Assembly (NCBI RefSeq): GCF_900187295.1
Contig: NZ_LT906473.1
Span: 744,001 to 808,000 of the forward strand
DNA: 64,000 nucleotides
Direction of reading: 5' to 3'
DNA from: Corynebacterium cystitidis
GTDB lineage: Bacteria > Actinomycetota > Actinomycetes > Mycobacteriales > Mycobacteriaceae
This document shows, piece after piece, positions 9,901 to 18,859 of this stretch. Under the pieces are notes generated by a model. The model was not told the DNA's origin, made no database searches, and saw only the letters and a list, made by a program, of their open reading frames with translations. The translations under genes were made by a program, and so were the position numbers. How positions within the stretch are numbered: position 1 is the first letter of the stretch; each line of letters opens with the position of its first letter.

Positions 9901-10419
9901 ATGTCTTTTGTGAAAAACGCCAAGGAATTTTTCGGTTTTACACCATATAAGCTCGAAGAAGATGCGTACTACGACGAGCCTCGCTATGGCGACGACGGTT
10001 CGGCTGCGTACGCCCCAGAACCTGAGCACTCTTACTCCTATAACCGTGCAGACCGTACAGACCGTACAGTCCGTGCAGGCCGGGGCATGCACACTGAGCG
10101 ATCAGAGCGTGGGTTTAGTCGTGATACGCGTTTGTACGCCCCATCTATTGTCGTGGTGACTCCGCGCACCTACGATGATGCCAAAGACATTGGTGAGCCA
10201 TTCCGCGATGGTGATGCTGTAGTGATGGATCTGACTGAGTTAGACCGTAAATCTATGACCCGTATGATCGATTTCTCAGCCGGCCTATGCTTCGGTCTGC
10301 GTGGCCAAATGCACAACCTAGCGAAGTACGCTGACACGGACCGTGTCGTGTTTGCAATCGTCCCAGAAAACGGTCAGATTTCCACTGGCGAGCTTGAGCG
10401 GGTAGCTGGTTTGCGCTAA
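9901..10419 (+). CDS. sepF: SepF, membrane anchor of FtsZ
   Basis: SepF tethers FtsZ to the membrane and bundles filaments; in actinobacteria it takes the place of FtsA/ZipA. The chosen ATG at 9901 gives 172 residues. MSFVKNAKEFFGF is the amphipathic membrane-binding helix, with GAAAGG 13 bases upstream. A variable acidic and Arg/Asp/Thr-rich linker follows, including the small repeat DRTDRT. The SepF (DUF552) core runs from about residue 80 to 165, with VVTPRTYDDAKDI, VVMDLTELDRK, RMIDFSAGLCFGL and VVFAIVPENG. Confidence 0.95.
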   Translation: MSFVKNAKEFFGFTPYKLEEDAYYDEPRYGDDGSAAYAPEPEHSYSYNRADRTDRTVRAGRGMHTERSERGFSRDTRLYAPSIVVVTPRTYDDAKDIGEPFRDGDAVVMDLTELDRKSMTRMIDFSAGLCFGLRGQMHNLAKYADTDRVVFAIVPENGQISTGELERVAGLR

Positions 10420-10475
10420 CTAAGCGCGTGTGGCCTGGTGATCGCGCGAGAATCACCCCAGTTGCGTAGGGGCTT

Positions 10476-10528
10476 AACGACGAACACTGTTCGACGACCA
10501 TCCCCATGCAAGTGGGGTGTTCGTCGTT
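10476..10528 (+). other. Perfect 12-bp inverted repeat between sepF and yggT
   Basis: AACGACGAACAC at 10476-10487 is exactly complementary to GTGTTCGTCGTT at 10517-10528, with a 29-base loop that holds a small CCCCA/TGGGG hairpin. As RNA this forms a stable two-part stem after sepF. Only a short T run follows, so it may be a weak terminator, an RNA processing or stability element, or a protein site. The left arm overlaps a 13-mer that recurs elsewhere in the window. Confidence 0.7.
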
Positions 10529-10557
10529 TCAAGAGGAAGTAGGTAGGGTAGAACACC

Positions 10558-10845
10558 GTGAGCATGCTCGGAGCTATTTTATACGCCTTGGTGCGTCTTT
10601 ACACGTTGATCGTGATTGTGCGACTGATTATTGAGATGATTCAGTCCTTCTCACGCCATTTTGATCCGCCTCGCTGGTTCATGGTGATCGCGGAGTTTTT
10701 CTTCGTTGTCACCGACCCGCCGATCAAGGCGCTGCGACGTATGATCCCACCTGTGCGAATGGGCGGGGTGGCACTAGACGTCAGTGTGATTGTGCTCTTC
10801 CTAGGGCTTTTTATCCTCAGCTTGCTTATTCTCGCCATCTTTTAG
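10558..10845 (+). CDS. YggT-family membrane protein
   Basis: This 95-residue protein has two hydrophobic segments (about 5-27 and 75-95) with an amphipathic stretch between them. The RLIIEMIQSF and VTDPPIKALRRMIPPVRMGGVALDVSVIVLF signatures identify the YggT (CcbP/YlmG) family. In bacteria it is almost always beside sepF and wag31/divIVA, and is thought to help division or osmotic tolerance; no reaction is known. The start is GTG. Confidence 0.9.
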   Translation: MSMLGAILYALVRLYTLIVIVRLIIEMIQSFSRHFDPPRWFMVIAEFFFVVTDPPIKALRRMIPPVRMGGVALDVSVIVLFLGLFILSLLILAIF

Positions 10846-10989
10846 TTCACTTCAGCCTGGGCTATTTCCGCTGGAAAAAGGGTATAAGTGCAGAAAAAGC
10901 TCACCGTTGCGTAAAGATTGAGGGTGGGAGTTGCTTCTTTCCGGCCTCCTCTTGACTAGAGTTATCTAGTGTAACGAAGAAAAATTAAC

Positions 10990-11023
10990 TATAATGCTTG
11001 GGAACCCACTGTTAGGGTGGGTT
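10990..11023 (+). promoter_or_regulatory. wag31 promoter -10 box and 5' stem-loop
   Basis: TATAAT at 10990-10995 is a perfect sigma-A -10 box; I see no convincing -35 box at the normal distance. Transcription would begin near 11002. The first bases of the RNA would then be the hairpin AACCCAC (11003-11009) / GTGGGTT (11017-11023) with a seven-base loop. A hairpin at the very 5' end can stabilise mRNA. The AAGGGAA ribosome binding site is about 20 bases further on. Confidence 0.6.
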
Positions 11024-11052
11024 CATGATGATTTGACTCGAAGGGAACGCTA

Positions 11053-12042
11053 ATGCCGCTGACACCAGCAGACGTGCACAATGTGGCTTTCAGCAAGCCA
11101 CCAATTGGCAAGCGCGGTTACAACGAGGATGAGGTTGACCAGTTCTTGGATCTGGTTGAAGACACCTTGGCCCAGCTGCAGGATGAAAACGACGACCTGC
11201 GTGCCCGCGTTGAGGAACTGAATAGCCAGGTTAAGGTCGGCGGTTTCGCTGCGGCGAAACCATCACCTCATGCCACCACGGCCCAATCCACCGCTATGAA
11301 CAGTCAGGTGGATGAAAAGGCACTGCGCAGGCAGATCGAAGATGACCTGCGTGCGCAGTATGAGGCCAAGCTGAAGAAGGCCCAGGACGCGCAGAACAGG
11401 GCAGAGATCGACGCGAAGCAGGCTCGCCAGGATGCTGACAAGGCTCGCCAGGAAGCCTCCACCGCTTCGGCCAGCAGCGTAGAAGCAGCCGGTAATGCTA
11501 CAGCGGAAACTAATCTGCAGGCTGCAAAGGTCCTGAGCCTGGCTCAGGAGACAGCGGACCGCCTGACTGCCGACGCGCAGGATCAGTCCAAGTCCATGCT
11601 GGATGAGGCCCGCCAGGCTGTAGAGGCTCAGCTGAAGGATGCAGAGCAGCGCTCCAAGGCGAAGCTCGCGGAGGCTGACAAGCAGGCGCAGGCACGTGCT
11701 CAGGAAGCAGAAAACAAGGCTAACCAGCTTGTCTCGGAGGCTGAGAGGAAGGCAACTCAGACTGCCAACGATGCTAACTCTCGCGCCGAGGCCCAGATCC
11801 GCCAGGCTGAGGAGAAAGCTGCTCAGCTGCAGGCTGACGCGGAGAAGAAGCACTCCGAGATCATGACGGCGGTCAAGAACCAGCAGGCAGCTTTGGAAAA
11901 CCGCATCGCTGAGCTGCGGACCTTCGAGCGTGAGTACCGCACTCGCCTGAAGACCCTCCTGCAGTCCCAGCTGGAAGAGCTGGAGAGCCGGGGTTCTTCC
12001 GCACCTAACGGTGACGCAGGCCAAAAGGGCGCTAACAGCTAA
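11053..12042 (+). CDS. wag31: Wag31/DivIVA polar growth scaffold
   Basis: DivIVA gathers at the curved cell poles and directs polar cell-wall synthesis in Corynebacteriales. The N terminus ([30 protein letters not shown], residues 3-32) is the membrane-binding DivIVA domain. A variable region (about 68-100) follows, then a very long Ala/Gln/Glu/Lys-rich coiled coil from about 105 to 315. At 329 residues it is on the long side of the family. A strong RBS (AAGGGAA) and its own promoter suggest high expression. A strong terminator follows. Confidence 0.96.
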   Translation: MPLTPADVHNVAFSKPPIGKRGYNEDEVDQFLDLVEDTLAQLQDENDDLRARVEELNSQVKVGGFAAAKPSPHATTAQSTAMNSQVDEKALRRQIEDDLRAQYEAKLKKAQDAQNRAEIDAKQARQDADKARQEASTASASSVEAAGNATAETNLQAAKVLSLAQETADRLTADAQDQSKSMLDEARQAVEAQLKDAEQRSKAKLAEADKQAQARAQEAENKANQLVSEAERKATQTANDANSRAEAQIRQAEEKAAQLQADAEKKHSEIMTAVKNQQAALENRIAELRTFEREYRTRLKTLLQSQLEELESRGSSAPNGDAGQKGANS

Positions 12043-12062
12043 ACGTTTTGCACTACTAGTTC

Positions 12063-12108
12063 ACCGCCCGGACACCTTTGAAGAAGGTGTCCGGGCGGTC
12101 GTTTGTTC
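12063..12108 (+). terminator. Rho-independent terminator after wag31
   Basis: A perfect 16-bp stem is present: ACCGCCCGGACACCTT at 12063-12078 pairs with 12084-12099 across a five-base loop (TGAAG). CGTTTGTTCTC, moderately T-rich, follows. It ends the dcw transcription unit and isolates the ileS leader. Confidence 0.92.
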
Positions 12109-12114
12109 TCTCGG

Positions 12115-12145
12115 TTGGGCGTGACCACGCTTGCCCGTGTATAGT
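12115..12145 (+). promoter_or_regulatory. Candidate promoter of the ileS T-box transcript
   Basis: TATAGT at 12140-12145 is a good -10 box. TTGGGC at 12115-12120 is a weak -35 at 19 bases spacing. A start near 12152 would make the leader about 250 bases long, which suits the T-box that follows. Confidence 0.5.
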
Positions 12146-12149
12146 TACC

Positions 12150-12403
12150 CACTGTTGAAACTTCGCCACACAGGCGGTGTAGCAGCGCGCAATGATCCGC
12201 GATCAACGGGGAGCGCTTCCGGAAGAACAGCCCAGCGTGGCCCAGTAGAACCGGACGGGGTTTAAGAAGCCGTCACATTCTTCACCACAAACGAAGTGGG
12301 GCACTACAAGTTGTCCAAGCAGGGTGGTACCGCGTAACCACAGTTGCGTCCCTGCACGCCATGAGCTCGATTGCATTCGTGTGTGTGAAGAAAGGACTAA
12401 CGT
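12150..12403 (+). promoter_or_regulatory. Isoleucine T-box leader of ileS (actinobacterial translational type)
   Basis: The hallmark T-box sequence AGGGTGGTACCGCG is at 12321-12334. GCAGGG (12319-12324) can pair with CCCTGC (12350-12355) to form the antisequestrator that holds the T-box bulge. Upstream, the short stem I region carries GATCAACGGGGAGC at 12201-12214, where ATC (12202-12204) is the likely isoleucine specifier codon. No T-run terminator follows; the ribosome site AGAAAGGA lies just before the ileS ATG. This is the arrangement known for actinobacterial ileS T-boxes, in which uncharged tRNA-Ile frees the ribosome site rather than stopping termination. Confidence 0.9.
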
Positions 12404-15400
12404 ATGAGCACCCCCGTCGGTGGCGTATACCCCAAGGTTGATATGACCGGGGGTAGCAGTAAGTTTCCCGAGATGGAGAAAAACGTCCTCAAGTACTGGC
12501 AGGACGACCAGACTTTCCAGGCATCTTTGGACAACCGGAAGAATAATGAGGAGTTCGTCTTTTATGACGGCCCACCATTTGCCAACGGCCTGCCTCACTA
12601 CGGCCACCTGCTGACCGGCTATGTCAAAGACATCATCCCGCGTTACCGCACGATGAAGGGCTACCACGTACCCCGCGTGTTTGGTTGGGATACCCACGGT
12701 CTGCCCGCTGAGCTGGAAGCGGAGAAGCAGCTGGGGATCAAAGATAAAGGCGAGATCGAGGACATGGGCCTGGCTAAGTTCAACGAGTACTGCGCCAAGT
12801 CCGTCTTGGAGTACACCGAGGAGTGGAAAGAGTATGTGACCCGCCAGGCCCGTTGGGTCGATTTTGATAACGGCTACAAGACGATGGATTTGACCTACAT
12901 GGAATCCGTCATCTGGGCGTTCAAAGAGCTCTACGATAAGGGTCTGATTTACCAGGGCTTCAGAGTGCTGCCGTACTCGTGGGCAGAGCACACCCCGCTG
13001 TCGAATCAGGAGACGCGTCTCGACGACTCCTACCGTGAACGCCAAGACCCAACGCTGACGGTGACCATGCCTTTTACTGGTGCAAAGGAGGGCACTGCGG
13101 GTGCAAAGACGTGGGATAAGCACGAGGAGCTTCACAACGCCGCAGCACTTGCGTGGACAACTACTCCATGGACCTTGCCGTCTAACCTCGCACTGGCAGT
13201 ACACCCTGAGGTGGAGTACTCCCTGGTCGAGGTCGCTGAGGATGGGGCAGAGGACTTCGTCGGCAAGCGTTTCTTAATCGCAACCGCACTGGTTGGAGCT
13301 TATGCGAAGGAATTCGGCACCGACGCGCAGACTGTCGCCACCTTCTCCGGTGCGGAGTTAGAGGGTCTGCAGTACACCCCGATTTTTGATTACTTTGCCG
13401 ACCAGCCCAACGCATTCAAGGTGATCCTGGCGGATTATGTGACCACCGAGGACGGTACCGGTGTGGTCCACCAGGCGCCTGCATTTGGTGAAGACGATAT
13501 GCTGACCTGCCAGAAGTACGGCATTGATGTGGTGATCCCGGTGGATATGGATGGTCAGTTTACCTCCCAGGTGCCGGAGTATGAAGGCCAGCTGGTGTTC
13601 GATGCGAACAAGGACATCATCCGCGATCTAAAGGCGAAGGGCCGGGTGCTGCGCCACCAAACCATCGTGCACTCCTACCCGCACTCCTGGCGCAGTGGTG
13701 AGCCACTGATCTACATGGCGCTGCCGAGCTGGTTTGTGAAAGTCAGCGAGTTCCGTGACCGGATGGTGGAGCTGAACCACGAACACATTGAATGGGTTCC
13801 GGAGCATGTGCGCGACGGCCAGTTTGGCAAGTGGCTGGAAAATGCCCGCGACTGGAATATTTCGCGGACCCGTTACTGGGGCAGCCCCATCCCGGTGTGG
13901 CAGTCAGACAACCCGGAGTACCCGCGCACGGATGTCTACGGCTCGCTGGATGAACTGGAGCGCGATTTTGGGGTGCGGCCTGAGTCGCTGCACCGCCCGT
14001 ATATTGACGAGCTCACTCGCCCCAACCCGGATGATCCGACAGGGCAGTCCACGATGCGTCGTGTGCCAGACGTGCTGGACGTGTGGTTCGATTCCGGCTC
14101 CATGCCGTTTGCCCAATTCCACTACCCGTTTGAGAACAAGCAGTGGTTCGAGGACCATCACCCCGCCGATTTCATCGTGGAGTACATCGGCCAGTCCCGT
14201 GGCTGGTTCTACCTGCTGCATGTGTTGTCCACTGCGCTGTTTGATCGCCCGGCTTTTAAGCAGGTTGTCGCCCACGGCATTGTGCTTGGCGACGACGGGC
14301 AGAAGATGAGTAAGTCCAAGGGTAACTACCCCAACGTCAACGAGGTGTTCGATCGCGACGGTTCGGATGCGATGCGCTGGTTTTTGATGTCTTCTCCCAT
14401 CCTGCGCGGCGGCAATTTGATTGTTACTGAACAGGGCATTCGCGAAGGCGTGCGCCAGGCACTATTGCCGATCTGGAACGCGTACACCTTCCTGCAGCTC
14501 TACAGCTCGCACGAGGCGGAGTTCTCCACTGACTCGACCGACGTGTTGGACCGCTACATCCTGGCGAAGCTGCACGACTTGGTGGTGGAAGTGGATCAGG
14601 CACTCGAATCCACCGATATCTCGGGCGCGTGTGACAAGGTGCGCCTGTTCGCAGATGCTCTGACCAATTGGTACGTGCGCCGTTCCCGCGACCGTTTCTG
14701 GGTGGGTCAGGAGGAACACCCAGAGGCGTTTAACACGTTGTACACTGTGCTGCATGTACTGACCCGGGTGGCCGCACCGCTGTTGCCGTACATCACTGAG
14801 GTAATTTACCGTGGTTTGACTGGTGAGCGTTCCGTTCACCTGGCGGATTACCCAGATGCTTCCAAGATCCCAGCAGATGCAGATTTGGTTGCTGCGATGG
14901 ATGCGACCCGCGAGGTGTGTTCGTCGGCAAGCTCGGTGCGCAAGGCTAACAAGCTGCGCAACCGACTGCCGCTGCCTAAGCTGACTGTGGCGCTGCCGAA
15001 CGCGGATATGTTGACGCAGTACGCCGGGATCATCCGCGACGAGGTCAACGTCAAGGCTGTAGAGCTGACCAATGATGTGGACTCGGTCGGTTCCTTTGAC
15101 GTGGTGGTGAATGCGAAGGTGGCAGGACCAAGCCTGGGCAAAGATGTCCAGCGCGCGATTAAGAACGTGAAGGCCGGTAATTACACCCGCGACGGCGAGA
15201 ACGTCATTGTAGGCGGTGACATCACTCTCACCCCGGAGATGTACACGGAGCGCCTCGTGGCCGAGAACCCGGAGTCTACTGCCGCGATCGACGGTACCGA
15301 GGGCTTGGTCGTGCTGGACATGACTGTGACCGAGGAACTGGAGGCTGAAGGCTGGGCCGCTGACGTGATCCGTGGCCTCCAAGACGCGCGTAAAGCATCC

Positions 15401-15592
15401 GGCTTTGAGGTCTCTGATCGCATTACGACGACGCTTTCAGTGCCAGCGGACAAGGAAGAGTGGGCCAAGCGCCACGCTGATCACATTGCGGCGGAGACCC
15501 TGTCTACCTCGTTCACCGTGACTACCGACGCTGCACATGGTAGCCACGACATTGTCGAGGGCGTGACCGCGACCGTGGAGAAGAACAGTTAA
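12404..15592 (+). CDS. ileS: Isoleucyl-tRNA synthetase
   Basis: This 1062-residue class I synthetase charges tRNA-Ile and edits valine. The HIGH motif is [14 protein letters not shown] (57-70) and the KMSKS loop is [12 protein letters not shown] (near 636-640); the CP1 editing region lies between them. The HYGH form of the HIGH motif and the long C terminus fit the eukaryote-like type 2 IleRS, which is generally poorly inhibited by mupirocin. That drug behaviour is an inference from the family. Expression should rise when charged tRNA-Ile falls, through the leader T-box. Confidence 0.97.
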   Translation: MSTPVGGVYPKVDMTGGSSKFPEMEKNVLKYWQDDQTFQASLDNRKNNEEFVFYDGPPFANGLPHYGHLLTGYVKDIIPRYRTMKGYHVPRVFGWDTHGLPAELEAEKQLGIKDKGEIEDMGLAKFNEYCAKSVLEYTEEWKEYVTRQARWVDFDNGYKTMDLTYMESVIWAFKELYDKGLIYQGFRVLPYSWAEHTPLSNQETRLDDSYRERQDPTLTVTMPFTGAKEGTAGAKTWDKHEELHNAAALAWTTTPWTLPSNLALAVHPEVEYSLVEVAEDGAEDFVGKRFLIATALVGAYAKEFGTDAQTVATFSGAELEGLQYTPIFDYFADQPNAFKVILADYVTTEDGTGVVHQAPAFGEDDMLTCQKYGIDVVIPVDMDGQFTSQVPEYEGQLVFDANKDIIRDLKAKGRVLRHQTIVHSYPHSWRSGEPLIYMALPSWFVKVSEFRDRMVELNHEHIEWVPEHVRDGQFGKWLENARDWNISRTRYWGSPIPVWQSDNPEYPRTDVYGSLDELERDFGVRPESLHRPYIDELTRPNPDDPTGQSTMRRVPDVLDVWFDSGSMPFAQFHYPFENKQWFEDHHPADFIVEYIGQSRGWFYLLHVLSTALFDRPAFKQVVAHGIVLGDDGQKMSKSKGNYPNVNEVFDRDGSDAMRWFLMSSPILRGGNLIVTEQGIREGVRQALLPIWNAYTFLQLYSSHEAEFSTDSTDVLDRYILAKLHDLVVEVDQALESTDISGACDKVRLFADALTNWYVRRSRDRFWVGQEEHPEAFNTLYTVLHVLTRVAAPLLPYITEVIYRGLTGERSVHLADYPDASKIPADADLVAAMDATREVCSSASSVRKANKLRNRLPLPKLTVALPNADMLTQYAGIIRDEVNVKAVELTNDVDSVGSFDVVVNAKVAGPSLGKDVQRAIKNVKAGNYTRDGENVIVGGDITLTPEMYTERLVAENPESTAAIDGTEGLVVLDMTVTEELEAEGWAADVIRGLQDARKASGFEVSDRITTTLSVPADKEEWAKRHADHIAAETLSTSFTVTTDAAHGSHDIVEGVTATVEKNS

Positions 15593-16423
15593 ATGCGCCA
15601 ACGTCTGACAGCCCCATTGTTGATGGTGGTTTCAGGTACTTCGATGTATCTGGGTGCCGCGATCGCAGTGGGGTTGTTTGACGCCTTTCCGCCGGTAGCG
15701 GTGGCGTGGATGCGTGTGAGCGCCGCCGCGGTGATCCTGCTGGTGCTGAACCGGCCACGCCTCCGAGATTTCCTTGGACCTGTGGGACGTACTGCTGCCG
15801 TCTACGGGGTTGTCACCATGGCCATGAACATGACGTTTTATGAGGCCATCGCCCGGATTCCGTTGGGCACAGCCGTGGCCATCGAGTTTTTAGGGCCGAT
15901 TGCGGTCGCCGCATGTGGTTCGCGGACGGTGCGTGACTGGTTGGCGTTGCTGCTTGCGGGCACCGGCGTGGTGGTGATTTCCGGGGCGACGTGGGCCACT
16001 GATTCGGTGGGCATCGTGCTGGCCTTGGCTGCGGGGCTTTTATGGGCTTGCTATATCGTGGCTGGGTCGCGCATTGCCGGGGATGCTGCAACGTCGCGGG
16101 TATCCACTGCCATCGGCTTTAGTTGGGCCGCGGTGATCGGCCTGCCACTGGTTGTTGTCGTGTGGCCGGACACGCTGACGCAGCACCCTGCGTTGACCTT
16201 TGGCCTTGCCTTAGGGTTGGGTCTTTTGTCTGCCGCGGTCCCGTATTCGATTGATCAGATCGTGCTGCGCCAAGCTGGTCGCGCCTACTTCGCGGTACTT
16301 CAGGCAATTCTGCCGGTGGTCGCAGCGGTCATTGGGGCGATTGCCTTGTCCCAGTGGCTTAGTACAGCTGAGCTGGTCGGCATGGCTCTGATCGTGGTAG
16401 CGGTTGCTTTACGACGACCTTAG
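15593..16423 (+). CDS. EamA-family (RhtA-like) metabolite exporter
   Basis: This 276-residue protein has about ten hydrophobic segments in two EamA repeats. The motifs GTAVAIEFLGPIAVA and SAAVPYSIDQIVLRQ resemble RhtA threonine/homoserine exporters. The substrate cannot be read from sequence. The ATG directly abuts the ileS stop codon, so the gene is probably expressed by read-through from ileS; the ribosome site would lie inside the ileS end (GGAGAAG). Confidence 0.88.
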   Translation: MRQRLTAPLLMVVSGTSMYLGAAIAVGLFDAFPPVAVAWMRVSAAAVILLVLNRPRLRDFLGPVGRTAAVYGVVTMAMNMTFYEAIARIPLGTAVAIEFLGPIAVAACGSRTVRDWLALLLAGTGVVVISGATWATDSVGIVLALAAGLLWACYIVAGSRIAGDAATSRVSTAIGFSWAAVIGLPLVVVVWPDTLTQHPALTFGLALGLGLLSAAVPYSIDQIVLRQAGRAYFAVLQAILPVVAAVIGAIALSQWLSTAELVGMALIVVAVALRRP

Positions 16424-16440
16424 GTAGGTACCGTAGAATC

Positions 16441-17832
16441 ATGCGCCGCTGGGTCCTCCATATCGACATGGATGCGTTTTACGCGTCCTGCGAGCAGTTG
16501 ACCCGCCCCACGTTGCAAGGCCGCCCCGTCCTTGTTGCCGGGGTATCTGGCAGGGGAGTGGTCGCTGGCGCTAGCTATGAGGCCCGAAAGTACGGGGCGC
16601 GTTCGGCGATGCCTACCCAGCGGGCGGCACGTCTTGTCGGCCCGCGCGTTGTCCTAGTCGCACCCCGTCGTGTTGTATACACCACGGCGTCGCGACGCGT
16701 CTTTGAAGTTTTGGCTAGGCATGTCGGTGTTGTCGAACAGCTCAGTATCGATGAGGCGTTCATGGAGCCACCCGAGCTGATCGATGCCTCCGTTGACGAC
16801 GTGAAAAAGTGGGCAGAAGCTGTGCGTGGCGACATCCGGGAAGAAACCGGGCTGCCGGCTTCCATTGGTGCGGGTTCTGGCAAGCAGTACGCAAAAATTG
16901 CCTCGGAGCTAGCAAAACCGGATGGGATCTTCGTCCTCGACCCCGAGCGTGAATTGGCGACGCTGCAGGCGCTTCCTGTCAAGGAGCTGTGGGGTGTGGG
17001 GCCTGTGACTCAAGGCAAACTTTCCACGATGGGGATTGAGACCATTGGTGATTTGGCTGCGCTCAGCGAAAAGGAAGTGGGCATTGCGTTGGGAGGGGCG
17101 GTGGGCCACCAGCTGTGGACGTTGGCACGCGGCCACGATGACCGGCCTGTCGCCCCACGCGCTGAAGCCAAGCAGATTTCTGCCGAACACACCTACCCGC
17201 ATGACCTGACAACACCTGCCGAGGTCGATGCCGCTTTGGTCCGCGCCGCCCAGGACGCCCACCGTCGCCTCCTGCAAGACGGCCGTGGTGCTCGCACAGT
17301 CAGCGTGAAGCTTCGCATGGCTGATTTCCGGATTGAATCCCGCTCAGCCACCCTGCCGTATGCCACCGACGATGCCGAAACTCTGCTAGCCACCGCTTTT
17401 CGGCTGGTGCGCTACCCCGACGAGGTGGGCCCGATCCGACTAGTGGGTGTGAGCTATTCCGGCTTAGAGGACGCGTTGCAGCACGTGCTGTTTCCGGAAC
17501 TCGACCAGCAGATCGTGCGCCCGCAGCCCATCGACACTGACTATGAATCTGGTGTCAGCGACCACACCGGTGCAGAATCCATCGAAGTTGACATCACGCC
17601 CGCCGACCAGCCCGGCCATTGGCGCGCCACCCAGGACGTGTACCACTGCGAGTACGGCCACGGCTGGGTGCAAGGCTGCGGCCTCGGCTGGGTCACGGTC
17701 CGCTTTGAAACGCGAGCGACCGGACCAGGACGCACAAAAACATTGCGTGTCGATGACCCTCACTTGCTTCCGGCAGACCCCATCGACTCACTCGGGTGGG
17801 ATGATTGGCAGCTGCAGGATTCACAGGAGTAG
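16441..17832 (+). CDS. dinB: DNA polymerase IV (Y-family, DinB)
   Basis: This is a translesion polymerase of 463 residues. Catalytic motifs are HIDMDAFYASCEQ (7-19) and LSIDEAFME (near 101-109). The steric-gate region VSGRGVVAGASYEARKYG, the HhH segment LWGVGPVTQGKLSTMGI and a little-finger domain follow. A C-terminal extension of about 100 residues ends in a Trp-rich segment (HCEYGHGWVQGCGLGWVTVRFE), as in other corynebacterial DinB proteins. The last 12 bases overlap the convergent asparaginase gene. I see no LexA box upstream. Confidence 0.94.
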   Translation: MRRWVLHIDMDAFYASCEQLTRPTLQGRPVLVAGVSGRGVVAGASYEARKYGARSAMPTQRAARLVGPRVVLVAPRRVVYTTASRRVFEVLARHVGVVEQLSIDEAFMEPPELIDASVDDVKKWAEAVRGDIREETGLPASIGAGSGKQYAKIASELAKPDGIFVLDPERELATLQALPVKELWGVGPVTQGKLSTMGIETIGDLAALSEKEVGIALGGAVGHQLWTLARGHDDRPVAPRAEAKQISAEHTYPHDLTTPAEVDAALVRAAQDAHRRLLQDGRGARTVSVKLRMADFRIESRSATLPYATDDAETLLATAFRLVRYPDEVGPIRLVGVSYSGLEDALQHVLFPELDQQIVRPQPIDTDYESGVSDHTGAESIEVDITPADQPGHWRATQDVYHCEYGHGWVQGCGLGWVTVRFETRATGPGRTKTLRVDDPHLLPADPIDSLGWDDWQLQDSQE

Positions 17833-18738
17833 AGAGGCAGGGTCTACGTCGGCGGCGATGGCGACGGTCAGTGCCATGCGGGCTTGCCCGGCGCGTAACC
17901 AGCCGGCAGCGAGAGCTCCGTGGGTGCCGAGGGTGCTGCCACCGCCACTACCTCCATAGGCGAACTGCACGGGGCCCCGCGGAACCTGTGTGGTTATTAC
18001 TACCGGAATTCCCGCATCGAGCGCGCGCACAATTGCCTGGCCCATCTCTTCGGACACGTTGCCAGAACCTAGAGCTTCCACCACGAGGCCGTGCGGACGC
18101 GTATCGACGATCGCCTCAATGACCTCGCTAGTCGCGCCGGGCCAGGCGGCTGCCACCGCAACACGAGTGCCATCCAAAGTAACCACCCCAACAGGGTCTG
18201 GGCGTGGAAGCCACGTCTCAGCTGTTAGCGCGAATGCGTTGTGATCAGCAGTGTGTTGTTTGATTAAGCCGCGGGCGGGAAACACGGCATCATTGAAGTA
18301 CACTTGGACACCACTGGTTGCTGAGCCTGCCAGGTTGATGGCGCCACGTAGGTTAGCGGGCCCGTCGGTGGTGGGGTGGTCCGCAGATTCTTGGGCGCCG
18401 GTGAGCACGATGGGGCGAGGGTCGTCAATCATAAGGTCGAGGGCGATGGCTGTGTCCGCCATGGAATCAGTTCCGTGGGTGATCACTACGCCGGCACACT
18501 GCGCGTCGGAAAGCGCGCGCACGGCGTTGATAGCAAGCGTGTCGATATCTGCCAAAGTCATCGTCGATGAATCAAGCGACGCGGTGTCAAAAACGCGTGT
18601 TGCAACGTCGCTGCCGCAGCGGGAGACAAGGTCGGCGCCGGTGAGAGTGGGTGTCCGTGCGCCGGTGCGATCGACAACCGAGGCGATGGTGCCGCCGGTG
18701 GCGATGACCGCAACATAGGTAGTTGCTGGATGATGCAT
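17821..18738 (-). CDS. L-asparaginase (type I/II family)
   Basis: The enzyme hydrolyses asparagine to aspartate and ammonia. Its two catalytic threonine motifs are VIATGGTIAS near the N terminus and VITHGTDSMADTA around residue 90; the second usually reads HGTDTM, so Ser for Thr is a mild variation. The protein has 305 residues from ATG 18738 (MHHPATTYV). A GTG at 18765 would add nine residues with no better ribosome site. There is no signal peptide, so it is probably cytoplasmic. It is convergent with dinB. Confidence 0.9.
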   Translation of the reverse strand: MHHPATTYVAVIATGGTIASVVDRTGARTPTLTGADLVSRCGSDVATRVFDTASLDSSTMTLADIDTLAINAVRALSDAQCAGVVITHGTDSMADTAIALDLMIDDPRPIVLTGAQESADHPTTDGPANLRGAINLAGSATSGVQVYFNDAVFPARGLIKQHTADHNAFALTAETWLPRPDPVGVVTLDGTRVAVAAAWPGATSEVIEAIVDTRPHGLVVEALGSGNVSEEMGQAIVRALDAGIPVVITTQVPRGPVQFAYGGSGGGSTLGTHGALAAGWLRAGQARMALTVAIAADVDPASLLL

Positions 18739-18859
18739 ACTAATTAGCCTGCCATAGTGCGTCACGCTTTGGTTTGGAGGTTACAAAACGGTAACGTAGG
18801 TGAATGTATCGACGTGTGCGGCGTCTTACCCTCAGCCCGATAACGCACTAGGAGAGAAT

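Noticed and set aside
10481..10494. CGAACACTGTTCGA between sepF and yggT looks like a LexA (SOS) box
   Set aside because: The half-sites GAAC and GTTC are three bases apart, while actinobacterial LexA boxes need four; the surrounding genes are not SOS genes. It is better explained as part of the 12-bp inverted repeat.
12203..13204. 333-residue minus-strand ORF over ileS leader and 5' end
   Set aside because: Antisense to the T-box and the strongly conserved HIGH region; no family features.
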